Source: Bradyrhizobium sp.
Lineage (GTDB): Bacteria > Pseudomonadota > Alphaproteobacteria > Rhizobiales > Xanthobacteraceae
Assembly (NCBI GenBank): GCA_028290165.1
Contig: JAQGKJ010000614.1
Coordinates: forward strand, 1 to 8,867
Direction of reading: 5' to 3'
Length of the DNA: 8,867 nucleotides
Under the pieces are notes generated by a model. The model was not told the origin of the DNA. It saw only the letters and a list, made by a program, of their open reading frames with translations, and searched no databases. Shown here in pieces: positions 6,170 through 8,867 of this stretch. A program made the translations under genes and the position numbers. Each line of letters opens with the position of its first letter. Position 1 is the stretch's first letter.

Positions 6170-6240
6170 ATGTCCGGTTTACCCGGTGAACGGACATCGT
6201 AAGTCCGCCCAGACATGTCCGAAAAGTGCCAGGACCGGAC
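6170..6240. repeat. short dispersed repeat with ATGTCCG/CGGACAT inverted ends
   Basis: ATGTCCGG (6170-6177) and CGGACAT (6191-6197) form an inverted pair, followed by a second ATGTCCG at 6214-6220 and GGACCGGAC at the end. This pattern, with translation such as M-S-G-L-P-G-E-R-T-S, belongs as far as I recall to the large class of short Bradyrhizobium intergenic repeats also seen at 1873-1946. Its short open frames should not be read as genes. Confidence 0.55.
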
Positions 6241-6288
6241 CCACGCGGCACACCGCAATCAATTTCTGAAGCGTCTACCGAGTGGAAT

Positions 6289-6302
6289 GTTACCAGGGTA
6301 AC
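6289..6302. promoter_or_regulatory. candidate operator GTTACC-AG-GGTAAC
   Basis: A perfect 6-2-6 inverted repeat lies 98 bases upstream of the 47-aa ORF and 264 bases upstream of the LLM oxygenase. Position and symmetry suit a dimeric repressor or activator. No regulator gene is in the window, so the binding protein is unknown. Confidence 0.35.
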
Positions 6303-6399
6303 GCTTCTTCCCAGCAACGAAACGATGTCGTAGCGCGCACCATTCACACATGCGCGGGGCTGCCGTGGCCAAGGCGGCCGGGTGCGAAACAGGAAGGCC

Positions 6400-6543
6400 A
6401 TGAAAATGAGCAATGCCAGCGAAGAGCGGTTTCTGATCGACAGGGGCACGGATGCTGAGCGGGCGTCGCGAACCTCTTGGGGTGAGGAATCATACGTCAA
6501 AGTTGCCTCGACACTCAGCAACAACGCCTACTCTATTACGTAA
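6400..6543 (+). CDS. possible 47-aa leader ORF before the LLM oxygenase
   Basis: ATG at 6400 preceded by AGGAAGGCC, a strong ribosome binding site; a second in-frame ATG follows two codons later. The peptide is hydrophilic and charged (S-E-E-R-F-L-I-D-R-G-T-D-A-E-R), with W-G-E-E-S-Y-V-K-V near residue 27 and a Ser/Asn-rich tail. The stop is 22 bases before the oxygenase start, so ribosomes could pass from one to the other. I recognise no family. It may be a small protein, a translational leader, or the remains of an older gene. Confidence 0.42.
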   Translation: MKMSNASEERFLIDRGTDAERASRTSWGEESYVKVASTLSNNAYSIT

Positions 6544-6565
6544 TTCATAAATCTGGGAGGCCGCC

Positions 6566-7603
6566 TTGAAGCTCTCGCTGTTTTCCGTCCAGGACCATTA
6601 TCCCGATGGCGCCCGCACCGTCCCCCAGCTCTACAAGCAAGTGATCGATCAAGCCGTCCTTGCAGAAGAACTGGGATATGCCGCGTTCTTTTCCGCGGAG
6701 CACCATTTTCATCCCTATGGCGTGGTTCCGAATCCCACCGCTTTGCTCTGCGCGATTGCCCAACGCACGACACGCATCAGACTCGGAACGGCAATCTCGA
6801 TCCTTACGTTTCACAATCCGAGAACGGCGGCCGAGATTTTTGCGATGGCGGATATCCTTAGCGATGGCCGTTTCGTGCTCGGCGTCGGCTCCGGCTATCT
6901 CAAACATGAGTTCGAAGGATTCGATGTCGACCCCGCTGAAAAACGCGATCGTTTCGACGAGTGCCTCGCAATCGTGGAGCGGCTTCTGTCCGGCGAAAGG
7001 GTGACCTGCCACGCAAAGTTTAGCCGCCTGGACGCGGTGAAATTGAATGTCGAGCCGATCCAGAGGCCGGTGCCGCTTTACGTGGCCATTCTCCGCAAGG
7101 AGGCCGCCTATCACGTCGGCTTGCAGGGACGAGGACTTTTGACGGTGCCATACGGCTCGCTCGATCATGTCGACGAAATCGGTTCGCTGGTGTCGGAATT
7201 TCGCCGCGGCCGAACCGATGCTGGCAACAAGGCCGTCGCTCTTCCGCAAGCGCTTGGCGACAACGTCGTATGCCTCCATACCCATGTCGCCGAGACCGAC
7301 GCCGCGGCACGCAGGGAGGCGGGCGGACCGTTTGACCTCTATGTCGAGACCCGGCTGTATGCGAAGAAAATGGTCTATGACGATATTCTCCAAAGCGGCA
7401 TTCATCTTTTTGGGTCGGTCGAGACCGTCACGAAGAAGCTTTGCGCGCTCGCCGAGATGGGCGTGGATCACGTCATGACCATGCAAAACTTTGGCAACAT
7501 GGCGCCCGCCGACGTGACGAACTCGATGCGCCTGCTGGCGGAGCGGGCGATGCCTCAAGTTCGGCGGCGCCAAGCTAGCCGGTTGTTGCGGGGCGTCGGT
7601 TAG
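6566..7603 (+). CDS. LLM class (luciferase-like) flavin-dependent monooxygenase
   Basis: 345 aa, full length for the luciferase-like monooxygenase family (about 320-370). Start is TTG at 6566, five bases after GGGAGG, a strong binding site that decides it. The TIM-barrel landmarks are in order: strand 1 M-K-L-S-L-F, E-H-H-F (45-48) with the preceding F-F-S-A, I-R-L-G-T-A-I (71-77), the helix T-A-A-E-I-F-A-M-A-D (88-97), G-R-F-V-L-G-V-G-S-G-Y (101-111) of the flavin phosphate site, then E-x-x-F and the R-F-D-E-C-L-A-I motif. Such enzymes take reduced FMN from a separate reductase and use O2 to oxidise or open their substrate. The next gene was such a reductase but is broken, so reduced FMN must now come from elsewhere. 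Substrate unknown. Confidence 0.9.
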   Translation: MKLSLFSVQDHYPDGARTVPQLYKQVIDQAVLAEELGYAAFFSAEHHFHPYGVVPNPTALLCAIAQRTTRIRLGTAISILTFHNPRTAAEIFAMADILSDGRFVLGVGSGYLKHEFEGFDVDPAEKRDRFDECLAIVERLLSGERVTCHAKFSRLDAVKLNVEPIQRPVPLYVAILRKEAAYHVGLQGRGLLTVPYGSLDHVDEIGSLVSEFRRGRTDAGNKAVALPQALGDNVVCLHTHVAETDAAARREAGGPFDLYVETRLYAKKMVYDDILQSGIHLFGSVETVTKKLCALAEMGVDHVMTMQNFGNMAPADVTNSMRLLAERAMPQVRRRQASRLLRGVG

Positions 7604-7612
7604 CAAATCCAG

Positions 7613-7863
7613 ATGGCTCCGATGTTCGATGAGCGTGAATTTCGTAGAAGTTTGGCGGCGTTTGCGACAGGCGTCGCCATCGTTACGACGACCGATGGCA
7701 ACGGTCTACGAACTCGAGCCTAGCGGCATTCGCGCGCGCCAAATATTTTGCCATCAACGTCCTGACCGCAGATCAGCGGGAACTTTCACAGCGGTTCTCA
7801 TCCACCGTCGCGGACAAATTCGACGGTGTGGGCGCTGTTTCTGGTCATGGGGTATTCCTTTGA
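7613..7863 (+). pseudogene. flavin reductase (FMN-binding, HpaC/RutF type), internally deleted and truncated
   Basis: From ATG 7613 (or 7622) the frame reads F-D-E-R-E-F-R-R-S-L-A-A-F-A-T-G-V-A-I-V-T-T-T-D-G-N-G, the standard N-terminus of flavin reductase-like domains, and stops at TAG 7721-7723. In another frame, from about 7714, the gene resumes with S-S-L-A-A-F-A-R-A-K-Y-F-A-I-N-V-L, then T-A-D-Q-R-E-L-S-Q-R-F-S and D-K-F-D-G-V, stopping at 7861-7863. The intervening segment (family pattern G-L-T-x-N-S-F-x-S-V-S-L-x-P-P-L-V), roughly 25-30 codons, is missing. Homology also fades after about 7830, so the C-terminal half is gone too. It starts 9 bases after the oxygenase stop and was clearly its operon partner. 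Confidence 0.8.
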
Positions 7864-7982
7864 TAAACGGATGTGCCTTCGACCCCGCCAATGGCCGGTT
7901 GCGTGCGTCTCGACTTCAATCAATTTGAAAAACAAAAACGCTGGCGACGGTTGCCGGGACAAGATAATAGAGAAAACAATTC

Positions 7983-8003
7983 TGCGCGCTTTTCGTGCGC
8001 GCA
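7983..8003. terminator. weak hairpin after the reductase pseudogene
   Basis: TGCGCGC, a seven-base loop TTTTCGT and GCGCGCA form a perfect 7-bp stem, followed on the plus strand by CGTTTTC. The T run is short, so termination would be inefficient. It is the only terminator candidate downstream of the oxygenase gene. Confidence 0.3.
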
Positions 8004-8022
8004 CGTTTTCACGCAGCCAGGG

Positions 8023-8097
8023 TCCAAAAGCGGAAGTCTTGGCGTCTCAAACTGAGGTCAGCTTTGTTTCGCATAGTGGACATCGTTCATGCGATCG
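8023..8097 (+). repeat. direct repeat, copy 1
   Basis: About 75 bp starting TCCAAAAGCGGAAG, continuing through TGAGGTCAGCTTTGT and ending ATGCGATCG. It closely matches the stretch at 8337-8410. It is of the same general kind as the short intergenic repeats I recall from Bradyrhizobium. Confidence 0.8.
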
Positions 8098-8141
8098 ACA
8101 AATGGGAAAAGCTACCGACAGCCGCACCTTAGAGGAAACGC

Positions 8142-8321
8142 ATGCTCACGTTGATCGGCATTTTCATCGTCGTCGTAGCAGCCCTCCTCTCGAATAAGGA
8201 GCAGAGCAAGGGGGCTTGGCTACTCGCCGCAGTGGTGATTGTGCTTGTCATCATTGCCGACCGCATCCACACTAGATTGCGATCCACCGCTCCAGCCGCG
8301 CCATCAGAAACGATCCGGTAG
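8142..8321 (+). CDS. small two-helix membrane protein (59 aa)
   Basis: ATG at 8142 preceded by AGAGGAAACGC, a good ribosome binding site. The protein has two hydrophobic segments, residues 2-16 (L-T-L-I-G-I-F-I-V-V-V-A-A-L-L) and 25-39 (A-W-L-L-A-A-V-V-I-V-L-V-I-I-A), joined by a short polar turn S-N-K-E-Q-S-K-G. A basic, Pro/Ala-rich tail (R-I-H-T-R-L-R) should lie in the cytoplasm. This hairpin topology is typical of small bacterial membrane proteins of unknown role, and I do not recognise a family. The gene lies alone between two direct repeats (8023-8097 and 8337-8410), which may have moved or amplified with it. Confidence 0.6.
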   Translation: MLTLIGIFIVVVAALLSNKEQSKGAWLLAAVVIVLVIIADRIHTRLRSTAPAAPSETIR

Positions 8322-8336
8322 AATGTCCGAGTTGAG

Positions 8337-8410
8337 TCCCAAAAGCGGAAGGCCTGGCTTCTCAGAATGAGGTCAGCTTTGTCTCGCACAGCGATCGTTC
8401 AATGCGATCG
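8337..8410 (+). repeat. direct repeat, copy 2
   Basis: Starts TCCCAAAAGCGGAAGG, shares TGAGGTCAGCTTTGT with copy 1 and ends CAATGCGATCG. Differences from copy 1 are scattered single bases and one or two small indels, so the duplication is not recent or the copies arrived independently. It begins 16 bases after the stop of the 59-aa gene. Confidence 0.8.
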
Positions 8411-8867
8411 GGCTTCGGTACCGATTGCCCGACGGGCAAATCAGTAAATTGCTGTCCAGCCCCATTTGCAAAAATATTCCGCTTTCGCCGTCGGGCAAAT
8501 CAAATCTACAACTCCCGCTGTCTCGTCCCACAGAGGGGCGGCTCGCGATCGTCACGGACGCGGGACGGGATGCGGTGGACGCGGGCGGCGCGCTGACGAA
8601 CGTGCTGCTTCCGCCTTCGCTAAAGCTTCGGCGGACTGGCACCTAGCCCGTCGAAGCCTTTGGCGTAGACGGGACGCGGACGGCGAAGTCGTGTGGTCCC
8701 GACGCCCCGACGCTGGCGTCAAGTTGGCGGAAGCAATTCTGCCGGCGACGGTGACAAGAGAGCCGATCACCGGGGAGAGCACGAAGGAAACCGTTAAAAC
8801 CATTGCGCGGGGAATGCCGGGTGATTTCCGGTGTGACCGTGGTGACTAACGCGCGTGCTCTCTACCC
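8411..8867. repeat. long dispersed repeat of Bradyrhizobium type, running off the edge
   Basis: The stretch has no credible gene. It contains GCCCGACGGGCAAATCA (8428-8444 region) and a near copy, GCCGTCGGGCAAATCA (8487-8502), AAAATATTCCGCTTT between them, and later GACGCGGGACGGGATGCGG, ACGGCGAAGTCGTGTGGTC and GAGCACGAAGGAAACCGTTAA. I recall these phrases as a block present in many copies in Bradyrhizobium chromosomes, where they give rise to many spurious ORFs with pieces such as D-G-E-V-V-W-S-R and K-T-I-A-R-G-M-P-G. The frames here (plus 8466-8849 and others) are therefore rejected as genes. An inserted-looking hairpin segment lies at 8610-8673. What the repeat does is unknown to me. Confidence 0.6.
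8610..8673. repeat. two hairpins inside the dispersed repeat
   Basis: TCCGCC (8610-8615) pairs with GGCGGA (8630-8635). Then CCCGTC (8647-8652), GCC (8656-8658), TTT, GGC (8662-8664) and GACGGG (8668-8673) form a stem with a symmetric internal loop. I recall similar GC-rich palindromic units elsewhere in Bradyrhizobium repeats, so this may be a palindromic element nested in the larger one. Confidence 0.45.

Larger units (their letters stand above)
5865..6399. other. divergent intergenic region between phasin and LLM oxygenase
   Basis: About 535 bases lie between the minus-strand phasin and the plus-strand 47-aa ORF, so both promoters should be here, though I could not identify -35/-10 or GGAAC-type boxes with confidence. 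It holds a short dispersed repeat (6170-6240) and a palindrome (6289-6302). The open frames across it (minus 6087-6524, minus 5897-6142, plus 5986-6189) have no protein character. Confidence 0.5.

Noticed and set aside
6087..6524. 145-aa minus-strand ORF
   Set aside because: Crosses a dispersed repeat and a palindrome and is antisense to the 47-aa ORF; no protein features.
6545..7606. 353-aa open frame on the minus strand
   Set aside because: It lies fully antisense to the LLM oxygenase, has His/Arg-rich random composition and no binding site; it is a shadow of GC-rich codon use.
8466..8849. 127-aa plus-strand ORF
   Set aside because: Runs through a dispersed repeat and hairpins; its reading frame is not protein-like and resembles spurious repeat-derived ORFs.

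Overview
The window looks like an accessory or flank region of an alphaproteobacterial chromosome, most likely Bradyrhizobium or a close Nitrobacteraceae relative. The basis is high GC, a DUF6894-type small protein, a phasin, a DUF1007/NicO metal-transport pair, and several degenerate copies of short dispersed repeats that I recall from Bradyrhizobium genomes. That assignment is recall plus inference; no search was run.

Layout. (1) 25-1829, plus strand: a translationally coupled pair, a secreted DUF1007 protein and a NicO/RcnA-type nickel/cobalt permease with a very histidine-rich loop. (2) 1830-2034: a decayed dispersed repeat and a strong minus-strand terminator. (3) 2034-4629, minus strand: a DUF6894 protein, a 68-aa hypothetical, a RidA-family protein preceded by the broken-off C-terminus of a fumarylacetoacetate hydrolase (FAH) family enzyme, a 78-aa hypothetical and a 201-aa membrane-anchored protein. 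(4) 4630-5234: nearly empty, with one possible 30-aa membrane peptide and a hairpin. (5) 5235-5864, minus strand: a phasin with a basic N-terminus and an 11-residue tandem repeat. (6) 5865-6399: a dispersed repeat and a palindrome that could be an operator. (7) 6400-7863, plus strand: a possible 47-aa leader ORF, a luciferase-like (LLM) flavin-dependent monooxygenase, and a flavin reductase pseudogene with an internal deletion and a lost 3' end. (8) 7864-8867: a 59-aa two-helix membrane protein between two direct repeats of about 75 bp, then a long dispersed repeat running off the edge.

How the genes relate. DUF1007 and NicO should act together in metal export or uptake at the cell envelope. 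The LLM oxygenase, the flavin reductase remnant, RidA and the FAH remnant are the kinds of enzyme found together in catabolic pathways for ring compounds (compare RutA, RutC and RutF of pyrimidine breakdown). Here two are intact and two are broken, which suggests a catabolic locus being dismantled. The phasin belongs to polyhydroxyalkanoate granules and seems unrelated. No transposase, tRNA, rRNA or CRISPR array was found.
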